Part shown: piece after piece, positions 52,602 to 64,000 of the stretch | Layout of the letters: the number at the start of each line of letters is the position of its first letter | Position numbering within the stretch: position 1 is the stretch's first letter | Source of the DNA: Motacilla alba alba | Taxonomy: Eukaryota; Chordata; Aves; Passeriformes; Motacillidae | Length of the DNA stretch: 64,000 bases | Direction of reading: 5' to 3' | NCBI RefSeq assembly: GCF_015832195.1 | Contig: NC_052018.1 | Coordinates: 53,629,666 to 53,693,665 of the forward strand | The notes under the pieces: generated by a model | Seen by the model: only the letters and a program-made list of their open reading frames with translations | What the model was told of the DNA's origin: nothing | Database searches by the model: none | Made by a program: the position numbers and the translations under genes

Positions 52602-55600
52602 AAAAAAAAAAACCAAAACCTTAGCAAGTAAACATTGTAAGGTTTGGTTGCTATGACAAAAATTATTATAATTAATATGATTGGAAGCCAAATAAAAACT
52701 GCTGTTCACAGGAGAAGGTATAACAGGCCACAATGAGAAAAGGTCATTAGATACTGTAGCTAATAATCATTAGCTGCTCTGAAAGGTCCCAAGAGAAGCT
52801 TCATTTCAGTTTATGTATTCTTTAACATTCCTTGAATCACAAGTGAAGCTTAAGCCGAAGTGTGGACTTGACGTATCATCTACCATAAGCCAGAAAAACA
52901 GCTGGCTAGTGCAAAACTCTGGTTTTCAATCCTTCCAGTATCCTTCAAAGGGCGAGAATGCAATTTCCCCATATTTAACAAATTGGTTTAAGCAGTGGGA
53001 GTTGTCTCTCTTTAAATTCTAATATGAAAAACATACTTAAATCTGTCTTTTGAAAACAGAAGCAGATGTTAATTATAGCTTATTCCATATAAGCTTTCCC
53101 ATCTTTACTACATTGTAAGTGCTACTTAGAAATGCTTTTAAGGGTTTTCAGGTTCTTAAAAATAATTTCACATACATGACTTTTTAATAACCATCTTTAG
53201 ATAGTCGTGGTTACTGTTAGAGTAGTTACTAGAAGATAATGATAATTTGAGTATTAAAGTGGAAAGTGAAGACTATGTCTAGAAATCTACAGCACAAATT
53301 ACTTTTTCAGACCAATAAATACAATTTGGTAACATTTTGACCCAGCAGATTTAAATTAAATTTTTTTAAGTAACCAAAGTGTTTTATAAAGCCCATTTAA
53401 ACTGTGAACAAAATATTAAAAGTAAGCACTCTGAGATAAATAGAGACTGAAACTGAATCATGAAAGGGATCTCTAACACAGCACATAGGTGACTTTTTTC
53501 CCCAAAGGTAATGCAGAATTCTCAGTTTTTAATACATAAATCTATAAAAATTTCTATTTCACAGCCTCAAAAATAGATCCCAGCTTGTTCAGAAAACAAG
53601 GGTAAAAAATGCTGAAATCAAGATAGTGTATTCACGGGATTACTTTCAGATCCCCAAGTATTGCAGCAATTTGTAATTTCCAGCTTTTGATCATAAGAAA
53701 CGCTGGGGATTTACAGATATGTAAACACAAGTGTTTTAAGTGAGCTATTAAATTACAACCTCAAAAACTTCATGGACCAAATAGAAGATTCTTTTTCTGA
53801 AATTTTGATAGTTTTGGCAACATTTTAACAAGCAGCTGACACTTTCAGCACTTTCCTATTAGCAAGGCTGGTTTCCTTCTTAGTCTCAACTGCTCCTGCC
53901 TGCCCAGTGCTGCCTCTTAACAGCATCAAAGCTCATCCTTCCACAAGGCAAAGAAGCTCTGCTGGCTTTTATTGAAGGGTTAGATCTTCCTGCCAGGCTC
54001 AGTGGTTAAAGCAGTGGGTTGGTCCAGCAAGTCCCAAAGCATGCAGAGTGGGAATGGCCCTTCATAGCCACAAACAAGGAAAAATTTAGGTTCAATAAAT
54101 TTGAGTTGTAACAGGTTTTCCGTGCAGTAACAAAACTAAAATCACAGATGAAGCAGCCTCATACTTTCCTGTGGCCAGGCAGTGCTTCCCCTACTAAACC
54201 CTGGGAAGCTGTGTGGGGCCAAGCCAATGCTGGCTGATCCATGCTGGGAATGGTGGGGAGAGAAATATGTTCCTAATCTCATGTGAAAATGCAGCCAGAC
54301 GTAACAGCCTCATTTTACAATCATGCCCCAAGGGTGCTCCTTTGCCTTCAGTAGGTAAAGTTCCCAGTTCAAACTGCAGTTCCTCAAATTTTATGCCAGT
54401 CTTCTGACAGTTTTAATCTCTCTGTACTGCTTGCTTGTAAAACCTGCCCACCAGGTTTCCTGATCTTTAGACTGGGAAGGTGGGTGAATGAAATCTTCCA
54501 ATGGAAAAAAATAGTCAGTTCTCTGAAAGTGCTGTAATTCAGGCAGCAACAAGCTGATCAGAGAAATCACTGAATATTTCCTACCATTTTTTATCCTGTA
54601 TCATATCATAAATCCACTGTTAAAAGTTATGGGGAGACAATAACAAGGTAATATAAAACTAAAACACTTCAGAGAAAGCAAACAAATCCCCCAGTGCAGT
54701 AGAAAAACAAAAACTACATGGAAGCCACAGGGTTCTCAAACTTCACTTCTGAGAGCTAACCCACGCATCCTGATTAACTGCACTTTAAATTAACTTAACG
54801 AGATGGCAATAAACATCAGAACTATTTGTCCTTTCAATTTCCTGTCACCACCAGTCCCTTCCAAATGTTTCTTATTAAAAAAGAATTTACACTTCCAAAT
54901 GACCAATGGCCTTAGACATACTTCAAAAACAAAACAAAAATATTTCCCTAGTTCTTTTCTGGGATAGATATGACAAGGGACAAATAAAAAGTATTAATAA
55001 AAGTAATAAAAATAAAAAGACAAGCAAGTATTCAAAATTGTCAAAGATTTAATTTAACTGCTGCAAGGTACAGAAAAAAGTGATCCTTTGATCAATGTGA
55101 CTAAGGAGAATTCATATTGCTCAATACACTTCAAGGAAGAAAGGTTTCCCCTTCTTAAAAGAAATAACTAGGTGTTCAAGATTCTGGAAGTCCCTGAAAA
55201 TCATGTTGAAAACCAGTGCTCTGAACACTAAGTTAGGTATTTTAAGATTTTATAACATCAGCAGAACTCAGTGTTTCTCTGTTCAAATGGACAAAAAAAT
55301 CCACTTCAAATCCTGATATCCTGTCTTGCAAATATCTATGTTATGCTCTACAGAGATGACAAGGAGTTGCTCTGATGTTTTTCTCAGAACTGTAATTTAA
55401 CATTTTCCAGCTCTGCAAAGGCATGAGAACTTTAAAAGTCTTTTGTTGGAACCAGAGTGTTTGAAAGTTCATTGGCAGAGTAGTTACATCCACTTTTCAA
55501 GAACACATGATAATTCTCTCTTTGGTTTCCCCAAATAGAGGGGGGGGAAGAGCACAGAAAGAAGGAGCAGCGCACACAATATGTTTTTACTTCCATCTGC

Positions 55601-56323
55601 CATCTGTTAACAGTTTCAGCTACTTGGATAAATATGTATTTGTACTCATCAGGAAAGATTGCAGTCTTGTCTACATGCAGTTACTCAGTACAGCTGTTCA
55701 TGAACAAGTCCAAGGTAAGGGCATTCTGGCAGAAGCAGCAGCTAAGAACAGAAATATAATATTTTGAAAAAGTATAACTAAAGTATAGCTAAATAAAGAT
55801 CTATTCAATAACAGGTGCTTACGAATAACTAAACACAAAGCAATCCCCACAATTCATCACAATAGGGTCTACTTACTGGTACACCATTATCTACACGATG
55901 CAGAATCTGCCACCACAGCCTTGTCCTTCAGAAATCAGATGGAGAGGAAGAAATTTCATGTTGAGCAAGTGTAGTTACATGGACAGATGTAGAAACTTTT
56001 TACTGCTATGTTCCCTATTATTTAGGAAGTTGAATTAAACCACACATCTATAAAAAGGTTCTTTTATCTTGAGGAATTTAATTGCTTTTTCACTGCAGTT
56101 CAGTTGCCTCTTTGGCACACAAAATGTAAAACCTTTGCAGTTTTGATGAGCTTGGCTTAGCACCACTGTCATCTCAGATCCTTCCCACCCTGGCCCCCTG
56201 AGTAAGTGAAAATAACCTGAACTAAGATGACATGATAGTAACTACACATGGGAAGTAATCATCTTTTATTTCTGATGGAAGTGATTTAAAGATAAAAGAG
56301 GGCAATTGCAGCCTTGTGAGAAT

Positions 56324-56372
56324 TTTTCAGTTTTCCCCTGAAATTGCCTGGTTTTCAGTTTTCCCCTGAAAT
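56324..56372 (+). repeat. 21-bp direct repeat with 7-bp spacer
   Basis: TTTTCAGTTTTCCCCTGAAA plus T occurs at 56324-56344 and again at 56352-56372, separated by TGCCTGG. The copies are identical. Confidence 0.9.
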
Positions 56373-58466
56373 AGAACTGTCCTGCAAGAACAACGAAATC
56401 TACATGACACAGGGCACTGCTAAGGCAGACTTGTCACAAGCAGAAGCAAGTCAATATGGGCCTGACTCGCAAAGTCAGCCTCTTCTGAAAGCAGCCCAGA
56501 AATGCCTTACCTGAACCAGGAGGCTGTTTTCAACACGTGCATGTTCAAAAGCCACATGGGAATATGAGGCTACAGGTTGGTTTACAGCATATACCAGCTA
56601 AGTGTGAATAAAATTTGTCTCAAATGTTCATAACGGAGGAACTTACTACTAGTAGTAGATTAATACAAACATATATAATTGAACTCTTTTTTTAATCCTT
56701 GTATCAGAAGTAACCACTGAAGACACCAAAAAAAGTTAAGCCTCAGCACTGCCAGCTGACAGTAGATACAGCAATACTGGCTTTGCTCTTCAGCTCCAGA
56801 CCCATATAGAAGCTAAATATATAAAACAATAGTCATCATGTTATTTTCAAGTAGGATATCTCATTAATTCTCAATGCTTATTGTATGAAATGCATGCTAA
56901 GTTAGCACTGTGTCCATCACAAATCCTCCTCATGTAGACTGCCTTTGCAAAATGAATAATTGCTTTATTCTCCAGCTGCTCATTGCTCTCACTACATCTC
57001 TATTTGTGTCCTTGGAAGGACTAAGATGGGCCCAGTGGGGACTGTATCTCCATCTCCACTGTGATGCCAGGCAAACTGAACCTGGTGATTGTGTTACAAA
57101 TTTGAATGGGAGAGGCTGAAGCCAGTTACTACAGTGAACCTTCCCTGAGGATTTCTTGAACTTGTAGTTTCACCTCACAGCGTTAAGTTGTCTGTCAGCA
57201 ATCACACTGTACTGCATTCTGGCTGTGTTTTAGAGCTGATTTGGGCTTCTATACACCTAAGATGTCCACTTTGATTTCACTGGGAATGAACCAGTAGACC
57301 ATTTGTTAACACACCCCATGCAAGTCATCTTTAACTCTAGTTAAAGATGCTCAGATAACTGACCTCAGTCTCTTTTCTGTATAACACTGACAGCCTAGAG
57401 CTGCCACAGTGACTCATAGATACTGAATGTGTGTTCCCAAAAACTCTAAACAGGCTGATTTCAGTGACAAAAACATGCCTGCAAGACATGATGAAGATTA
57501 GTGGCGCGCAAAATATCTGTATCAGTTATCAAGGACCAGCTCTTAAAAACTGTTTACATTCCACTTCAGGAAATGCATGTCCTGAGATGCTGCTGCTAAT
57601 CAGAAGAGACAGAGCAATTCCTGATCAAACTGAGTTGTTACTTGTTTTCAGGACCAATGTTCCCCTTGGCCTGCACCATGCCTTAGCATGCCGGCTCAGC
57701 ATCAATCATCCTTAGAAAAGGCAGCTTACAGCCAGCACAATACCAACAACTCATTTACAGGAAAGGAAACAACCATGAAGGAGCAAATTACTCCTTTGAG
57801 AAAAATAGTGAAGAATCATTTATAAAATTAAAATACTGAATGGTGTAATATGGGTGATGAATTTTCAAATTAGGTAGAAGGTGATGATGGAAAACAAGGT
57901 AGAAAAAAAGCTGCCAGAGGTTGGAGTCTTAGGTAATTTGGTGCTTTATGGTGCCTATATGAAGCTACCAATGAACTCGGTGGAAATGAAAGGATAACAC
58001 AGCGACACACAATCAGGGGATGAAGCATAGAGAGGTATTTTTCATTTTAATTGGCTTGGGAAAGAAAACCTGAAGGAGGAACTAAAACACCATATTTAAA
58101 GTTGCCTTTAATTACTGCTATCTGCCACAGTAATAAGAGCAAGAGGAAACACTATTCCCACCTTTATGTAGGAACTTGCCTCCAATGGCAGCCAGCCGAT
58201 ACATCTTAATACTTAAAAAATCAAAGCTTAGGTACATTAGCTACCGAAAGAAACAACAATAAGCAAAAACATATTAAAGCCCACTAATAACTACATCTAG
58301 ATTTACCAGGAAAACCCACAAATCTAAGCTTTATTTCAGCTAGGGTGGGTGAAAATTCTCCCTGGAGAATTTCAGAAGAATATCAATCCCTTCCTGAAAA
58401 ATTTTATATCATAATAGCATCTAAAATACAAACTTAATTAGCACTCTCATATATATTGTATACTTG

Positions 58467-58525
58467 AAAAAAAAAAAACAAAACAACCAAACAACCAAAA
58501 AAAAACCCAACCAACCACCAAACCC
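58467..58525 (+). repeat. A12 run with (ACCA)n-like tract
   Basis: Twelve A residues followed by AACAAAACAACCAAACAACC and CCAACCAACCACCAAACC. Low-complexity A/C-rich sequence. Confidence 0.8.
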
Positions 58526-59501
58526 TCTACGATAGAAAATACTTAGCATATTTCAGCAGGTAATCTTTATCAGTTTTGATACCAAATTTTATTCCTATTC
58601 TCTATATAGCAAATTTAACTTTGTATTAGAGCAGAAATATAGAAACTCCTACAGCTCTAAATGTTGAAGTTAAATTATATATTAAATATCATCATTCTGG
58701 AACGGGAGGAGGACATACCTGTGAAAACCTCAGCTTTAAATAACATGGGTATAAATTACTTATCAATGCAAATTCACAATATTTACATGAAATTGAAGAA
58801 TTTAGAAAAGCAATTAAGATCTGCAATAAGGCTCCTTTGTGCACCATGAAAAATTACTACATTTAAAATTACAGTAATTGAACTGATAAAAATGAAGCAG
58901 TCAAATGAAACCACATTTTAGGGTAAACACAATCATTTTCTTTATTAAACAAATCTGATTTAAAACTATATTAATGATACCAATGGAAAATCAGAGGTCC
59001 AGTTCCTGTGATTGACAAGTTTTCCTGGATCATTTTTCAGCTGGTCAGTTGTTTCACCGAGTACTTTCAGAGAAGTGTTGGGGGAAAAAAGTAATTTTAT
59101 CCTGGAGCTTCTACACAAATGAGCTCCATTTGCAGCTGCACACCTCCCCTGTGTGATTTTGGAGGCATCAAGTACCTAGCCCTATTCTCACTCTGGAATT
59201 AATTGACTTGACCAAACAACACTGCAATTACTATAGTTCACACCTTTTGTATGGTTTGAAATTGATCTGGTTTTACATTTTTACGAAAACTGCACTTCAT
59301 TTTTTTTTTTCTTTCAATTTAATAAGAAATTAATTACTTTGGATTTTGCTTTGTTTTGCAAATAAACACACTAAACCTGTTGATTACACTTAAGGAAGCA
59401 GATTCAATTCTCACTTTGACATGTATTTTCTGAAAGCAAATATTTAATCATTAATATTTTTGGTCAAAAATAAACTCTCCCTAGAAATACTTCTGTATTG
59501 C

Positions 59502-59518
59502 CACGTCTGGGGTCACCA
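59502..59518 (-). other. Probable retroviral primer binding site (tRNA-Trp type)
   Basis: TGGTGACCCCAGACGTG on the minus strand, a few bases beyond the expected LTR end. Alpharetroviral primer binding sites are complementary to the 3' end of tRNA-Trp and start TGGTGACCCC. This copy has one extra A after the C run, a break that would be expected to weaken priming. The retroviral region that should follow is not recognisable. Confidence 0.55.
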
Positions 59519-59596
59519 TTTATTACCGTGGGTCTTCAGGGCAGTTAGGACTTGGTGAAGGGAAGGAGAGATCCTGACTCTATTTCAGAAGGCTGG

Positions 59597-59602
59597 TTTA
59601 TT
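59597..59602 (-). promoter_or_regulatory. LTR poly(A) signal in PTPRK sense
   Basis: AATAAA on the minus strand (TTTATT on plus) within the LTR, followed by CCAGCCTTCTG and a C/T-rich stretch. A second AATAAA sits at 59519-59524 next to the primer binding site. Being in the sense of PTPRK, both could in principle support intronic polyadenylation; whether they do cannot be read from sequence. Confidence 0.6.
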
Positions 59603-60176
59603 ATACTATGATATATATTACATTAAAAAAAACCACACTATAACGATACTACAAAGAACAGAGAGAGATTCATCAGAAGGCAAGACAGGAATAGAAAGGA
59701 ATGAATAACCAAGTTCTGTGACTCCCAGAGAGTCCGAGAGCTGCTGCCTCCTCGATTGGCCACCAAGTAGAAACATTCCACATTGACTAATCAAAAAAGT
59801 ACCTGCTGCATTCCACAGTAGCAGATAACAAATTGTTTACACTTGAAGCTGAGGCCCTTCAGCTTCTCAGGAGAAGAAAATCCTAGCAAAGGGATTTTCA
59901 TAAAATATCACAACCACACTCCTGGTATTCACTTCTTGCCATCATTGGCTCTCCAGAGGCAACTTAACTGGCCATTAAATGATGCCTCCAGAAAGATCTT
60001 TTGCCTTGTACTGATATCCCAGTTCTAGGAAGTTGCAGCTCAAGAGACAACTTTCCATTGTCCTCCCCACCCTTACCCTCTCTCTGCTGCTGACTGTTCC
60101 AGCAGCTTGTGCTCTACATCTGGAGCCTTCCCTGCAATTTACCCCTTCCTGATCAGCTGCAGAATTCTGGAGGAAC

Positions 60177-60201
60177 AAAAAAAAAAAAGAAAAAAAAAAA
60201 A
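60177..60201 (+). repeat. Poly-A run with one interruption
   Basis: Twelve A, one G and a further twelve A. It sits about 265 bases from the same-sense LTR and has no recognisable retroposon body attached. Confidence 0.85.
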
Positions 60202-63200
60202 GCCCTACAGGTATTTTTCATGTGCCATGGGTTCAGAGACTTCCTTTCCCAAACACAAAGGCTACAAACCACCTAAAGTAAAGCCAAGTCTCCAAACAGC
60301 ACTGGAGCAAGCTTTTGTCCCAGTCAGCCCTGAGAAAACAACCTCCCTGATCTAAAACAGAAATATAGCCTTTTGTTTCCCAAAAATCAATAAGGACTGC
60401 TTTGCTGAGTGCAGCATCGAGTTAGAAGTCCCAGGTAGTTTTGCCACAGCCTAGGTTGAGCAAACAGAGCATCAAAAAGAGTGTGCTAACCTATAAGCTA
60501 AAAAGTGTAGGAGCCTCCTGATCCCCAAACCACTCCTGCTCTGGCTATGCAACCCTGCCCACTACACCCAGCAAGGAAGCATCACACTCTCCAGCAAACT
60601 TAGGCTACCTACCAACCCAGAATGCAAAAGACTTGTTTTTTGCTGTGTGGCATAGTCAGGCTTTGCTTTGCAGAGCTTGCAAATTTTTATTATGTAATTT
60701 ATTTAATTTTTTTACAGATACAGCATGAACCTGCTTAGAAAGGAAGTAAAACTGCATCAAGAAAGCTGCATTTGCAAAATAACACAATTAACTTATTTTT
60801 TCATGTGTATGCTTTGCTCCCAACATGGCCCAAACTAAAGTAGTCTTCCCTCAAACTTATCAGAAAAGATTGTTGAAAAAGTACAAGAATTTGGAATACA
60901 TTAGTTACGAAGGTGCTTTCTGCAGAGTTTTGGTTGAAGATCTTTCACAGCAGGGAAACTGCTCTTGAATCTCAGCCATACACAGGACTTGCAGAACCAG
61001 TTTTAACTTTACAGTAGACTTGCTGGACTAATCTGGATTTTAAAATGGAGAAACTAGTTTTCCCAATTTAATTAACAATCTAATTAAGATGGAGAAGAAA
61101 ATTACTTACCTTTGTTATGATTTTACTTCTGAGAAAAATTATAATCCTCTATATGATTATTAAGAATATCTGTAAAATAAACTAAGTTATTGTCTCTGCT
61201 ACTGATCCTGTCACTTCTTTATTCAAATGTGTTGAACCTAACCAATGGTTCTGTAAAGCTACAGCCAAAGAAAGTTTGTGTCTGATTTAACTGCTTTGTT
61301 GTGACAAAATACCCACTTAACACATTTTTCTGTTTCAATGCGCTATGCCACATTTATCTAACATATGTAAACAAATAATACATTAAAATGCATGCCGTGT
61401 TCCATTTCAGTAGGATTTCTGAAACAAGACAAACAAAACTGAAACTACTTGCATAGCGTTTTAAAAAATATTGGTTATGCTACACATTATACTTTGGACA
61501 AATAGTAGTGAATCAACACCCAGAACTGTAATTCAGATTGAATCCAATGCTACCAAGATAAGTACATCTGATGTTCCAGCTCTTTTTGGAAAACCAGACA
61601 GCTGCTGCTAATTTCCATTTTATTGTTCAAATACATGCTGTTAAGACTTCATAATTAAGTGCAGGGACAAAGATAAAGCTATACTTTAAGGCTCATTTTA
61701 TCCTTATAAAAACAAAAGTAAAAAACCTAGGCACATGCAAACATATGCTTGCTCATATACACACAAATCCCATCACATGTATCATTTTTAGTTAAAAGAG
61801 AAATGTGCCAAGAAAACAAATTTCAGCTTTGTTCTGATTTCTCTGTTAAGTCACACAACTGATCTTCTGGCTATGACAGAAAACATTGTTTAGCAACCTG
61901 GAAATCCATTGCAAGCTGCCTGATATTTTAACCTGTATCAAAAAAGCATAATCATATTTTGAAAACTTATCACAACTTTCACTACATTACAAAAAAAAAA
62001 TTGTTACTCGGCATTTAAGCTTTACACGAAAAATATTAGAAATATAATAACGAGAACTTGTCATCCCCTTGGCTAGCCATTATGGAAAAAGGGAAGGGTT
62101 TGGTTAAGGGTGGTTTTTTTGCTGCTTGTCTGCAGCTGTGGGTATAGCAGGAGAGAAAAGCAGGGAACAGAATTAGAGAAATACCAATGTTCTATTAACC
62201 AAAGTTAAACATGGCAATTCAGGCGTATCACGGGCTGATTTTCTTTTAACCACTAAACCTCTGAAGGAGGGAACCAGTTGCCAGTGAAGACACACAACAA
62301 AGCAATTATATTGAATATAAAAACACAAAAAAAGAAAGGTGAGGGAAAGACAGATGATGCAGATTGTAACTGCTTCTTAAATAATTTACTGGAGGTTCGA
62401 AACTTTACAGTAACCCCTTAAGCATGGTGGAAAAGAAAAGGGTGAAAAACAAGGGATCAACTCACATGAGAGAGTAGGGACCTGAGCATGTGCATCTTTA
62501 AATTGTCACAAAGAAAGAAGAAAAAAAAATCAGACTAAATGAAGGCTATCTTTCTCCATTCCTGTCTAGAAGTCCACAAAGAGAGAAAACTTTCATTTTT
62601 GAACTGTTTGGACATTGAGTTTGCTTCTTTGTTTCTTGGGGACTTTTTTCATTTTCAGATGAAATCTACTTGTGAAGTGAACCAGTCAACTGCAATACCT
62701 GAAGCTAATCTGGTCCAACCAAATCAACTAATGATCAAACCCACCAAAGTTATATGGCATGAGCATAATGCTCACCCAAAGGGCAGCCACATACACTGGA
62801 TAAAATGTGTTTTACTGCTGAAGTTTGACAACTGGAAGATGCAGTACCATCACTCATTCAATTCTCCTTGTTTTCTATGGCTTGCAAGGTGCACTGGTAA
62901 TACCCTAAACATGCCCTAATCCCTAAGATCCTTTAGGCATCTGCTGTTGGATCTGGCACAACTGCTGTTTCTTCTCCCGTACACAAAAATCAGTGGCAAG
63001 ATGAGACCCCCAGAAATCCATATCTCCACTGAGTTACACAATTCAGTTCTTCTATCTGGTGCCTTAAGGCCACCACTAGTTGAGTGCTACCACTAATATT
63101 TGATTTCCCTTTCAGTAACTCAACAATGCACTAGGAAGACTGGAATTACAGGACTTATGTAAATTTATTTTTTTTTAAGGCTTATCACAGTCATTGACAT

Positions 63201-63823
63201 TGAACAAATATGCTTTCCTTGCTTGTAAGTAATTTCATTCCATAAATAGCAGCAAACTGCTACTACCACTTCCAGGTGAGAGTTATTTTCTTCCAACAGA
63301 CACCACCTACCGAATAATGAGAGATACATTTATTGCCTGGAGAACATAGCAAAGACAGCAAAACTGACAATTATGGAAAAAAAGTAACCCAAGCCAAAAA
63401 TCTGACTCTAGCCTAATAATTTACATTATGAAATTTCTAAGTCACACACAAGCACCAAACAGGCATACCAACCACCCCCAGTAAATATGATGTGCACACT
63501 ACAGCAGGTCAGTAAAGTAATACTGCAACAACCCCATTAATTCCTCTGCTCTGCATTAGCAGGGGTGCCCACACAATCTATACCTTCCATGAGCATGGAA
63601 AACATGTCTTTGCTCTGCCTTGCAGTTGTCCAGCACTAATAGCGCTGTTGGACTTCCATTTGCTGTTGCTTGTCTGTGATACAAGGACAGATGCAGTAAA
63701 CCTGGCAAATGCATCAACAAAAGCACAAAGGTTTCCAGCTACAAGACCCACTCCAGCAAATTAATAGTACATTAAAAAGTCTCATGGATGACATATAAAA
63801 GGCTCCAGAAGACACTGAGGCCA

Positions 63824-63900
63824 TCAAAAACCAAAACAAACCAAAACAAAACAAACAAACAAAAAAAACAAACAAAAAAAAAACAAACAAAAAAAAACCA
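63824..63900 (+). repeat. (AAAAC)n / (AAAC)n low-complexity tract
   Basis: Repeated CAAAA, CAAAC and longer A runs over about 77 bases near the window end, T/G-rich in the transcribed sense of PTPRK. Confidence 0.85.
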
Positions 63901-64000
63901 GATAAAAAGCACCCAGAAAAAACAGTTTAGGTTGCACTTTAGGGTAGTCAAGATACTTCACTGAAGAAATCTACTCCAAAAAGTTTTATATCAATTCTTA

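Larger units (their letters stand above)
59502..59912 (-). mobile_element. LTR plus probable primer binding site, same sense as PTPRK
   Basis: On the minus strand the element starts at 59912 with TGTGATATTTTATGAAAATC. It continues through CTTCTCCTGAGAAGCTGAAG, an AATAAA at 59597-59602, and a U5-like stretch, to about 59519. Directly after lies TGGTGACCCCAGACGTG (59502-59518), a near match to a tRNA-Trp-type retroviral primer binding site with one extra base. Its start and mid-section are phrases I associate with passerine endogenous retrovirus LTRs. I found no target duplication and no following gag sequence. It is therefore either a 5' LTR with only the first bases of the internal region, or a solo LTR whose own 3' end carries this sequence. 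It is non-coding and lies in the transcriptional sense of the host gene. Confidence 0.72.
29704..64000 (-). other. PTPRK: Long PTPRK intron upstream of the MAM-end exon (partial, over 34 kb)
   Basis: Non-coding stretch from the acceptor at 29704 to the end of the window. It holds an ancient antisense CR1 (about 32555-33170), a degraded CR1 tail (about 35788-35846), a minus-orientation CR1 tail (45497-45566), and three LTRs between 47.7 and 59.9 kb. A/C-rich low-complexity tracts lie at 31247-31285, 33667-33807, 37233-37315, 58467-58525, 60177-60201 and 63824-63900. Short direct duplications are at 31410-31451, 52531-52601 and 56324-56372. The preceding MAM exon would encode a long open frame with several methionines; none is present, so it must lie beyond 64000. 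Long first introns are usual for this gene. Confidence 0.8.

Noticed and set aside
47706..59912. A complete endogenous retrovirus between the LTRs
   Set aside because: The three LTRs belong to different families and two orientations, and no gag, pol or env reading frames lie between them. They are separate insertions.
62539..62919. 126-codon plus-strand open frame
   Set aside because: No recognisable motif; the length is within chance for a 64-kb window in six frames.
1..64000. Neighbouring PTPRK exons (main MAM exon and FN3 repeat 1)
   Set aside because: I looked for their characteristic reading frames on the minus strand above 29703 and below 13588 and found none. They are presumed outside the window.
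1..64000. CRISPR arrays, operons, bacterial mobile elements or phage genes
   Set aside because: The sequence is a vertebrate intron-rich locus. No regular spacer-repeat pattern or prokaryotic gene was seen, and the short tandem repeats have only two units.

Overview
This is a window of vertebrate, almost certainly avian, nuclear DNA. The evidence is interrupted coding sequence with GT-AG introns, an AT-rich intronic background, CR1 retroposon 3' ends closing on the ATTCTGTGA-type terminus usual in birds, and long terminal repeats (LTRs) of kinds I associate with passerine genomes. The passerine call rests on memory of repeat families and is moderate; the bird call is strong. The whole 64 kb appears to lie inside one gene on the minus strand: PTPRK, receptor-type protein tyrosine phosphatase kappa (R2B family). 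Three consecutive coding exons are visible: the 3' end of the MAM domain (29622-29703, 82 nt) and the two halves of the Ig-like domain (27692-27807, 116 nt; 13588-13762, 175 nt). They join in frame with intron phases 1, 0 and 1, and read as a contiguous stretch of the adhesive ectodomain. No other protein-coding or RNA gene could be supported. Layout on the plus strand: 1-13587 is the intron after the second Ig exon, with two CR1 copies, a 24-bp tandem duplication next to a perfect hairpin, and a GC-rich palindrome. 13763-27691 is the intron inside the Ig domain, with a G-quadruplex-type tract and, at about 22.2-23.0 kb, a conspicuous CpG-retaining patch full of homeodomain, POU, SOX and E-box-like words that is my best candidate for a conserved developmental enhancer. 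27808-29621 is a short intron. 29704-64000 is part of a very long intron that holds an ancient antisense CR1, a CR1 tail, A/C-rich tracts and, only in its last 17 kb, three LTRs. The LTRs are an excellent 1,476-bp solo LTR with a 5-bp target duplication (47706-49181), an older LTR (about 51210-51820), and an LTR lying in the same sense as the gene that appears to keep a tRNA-Trp-type primer binding site (59502-59912). I found no novel multi-gene system. The points most worth checking are the CpG-rich intronic element, the same-sense LTR with its poly(A) signals, the intronic RNA G-quadruplex candidate, and the intron-phase layout that makes the Ig domain a removable in-frame cassette.
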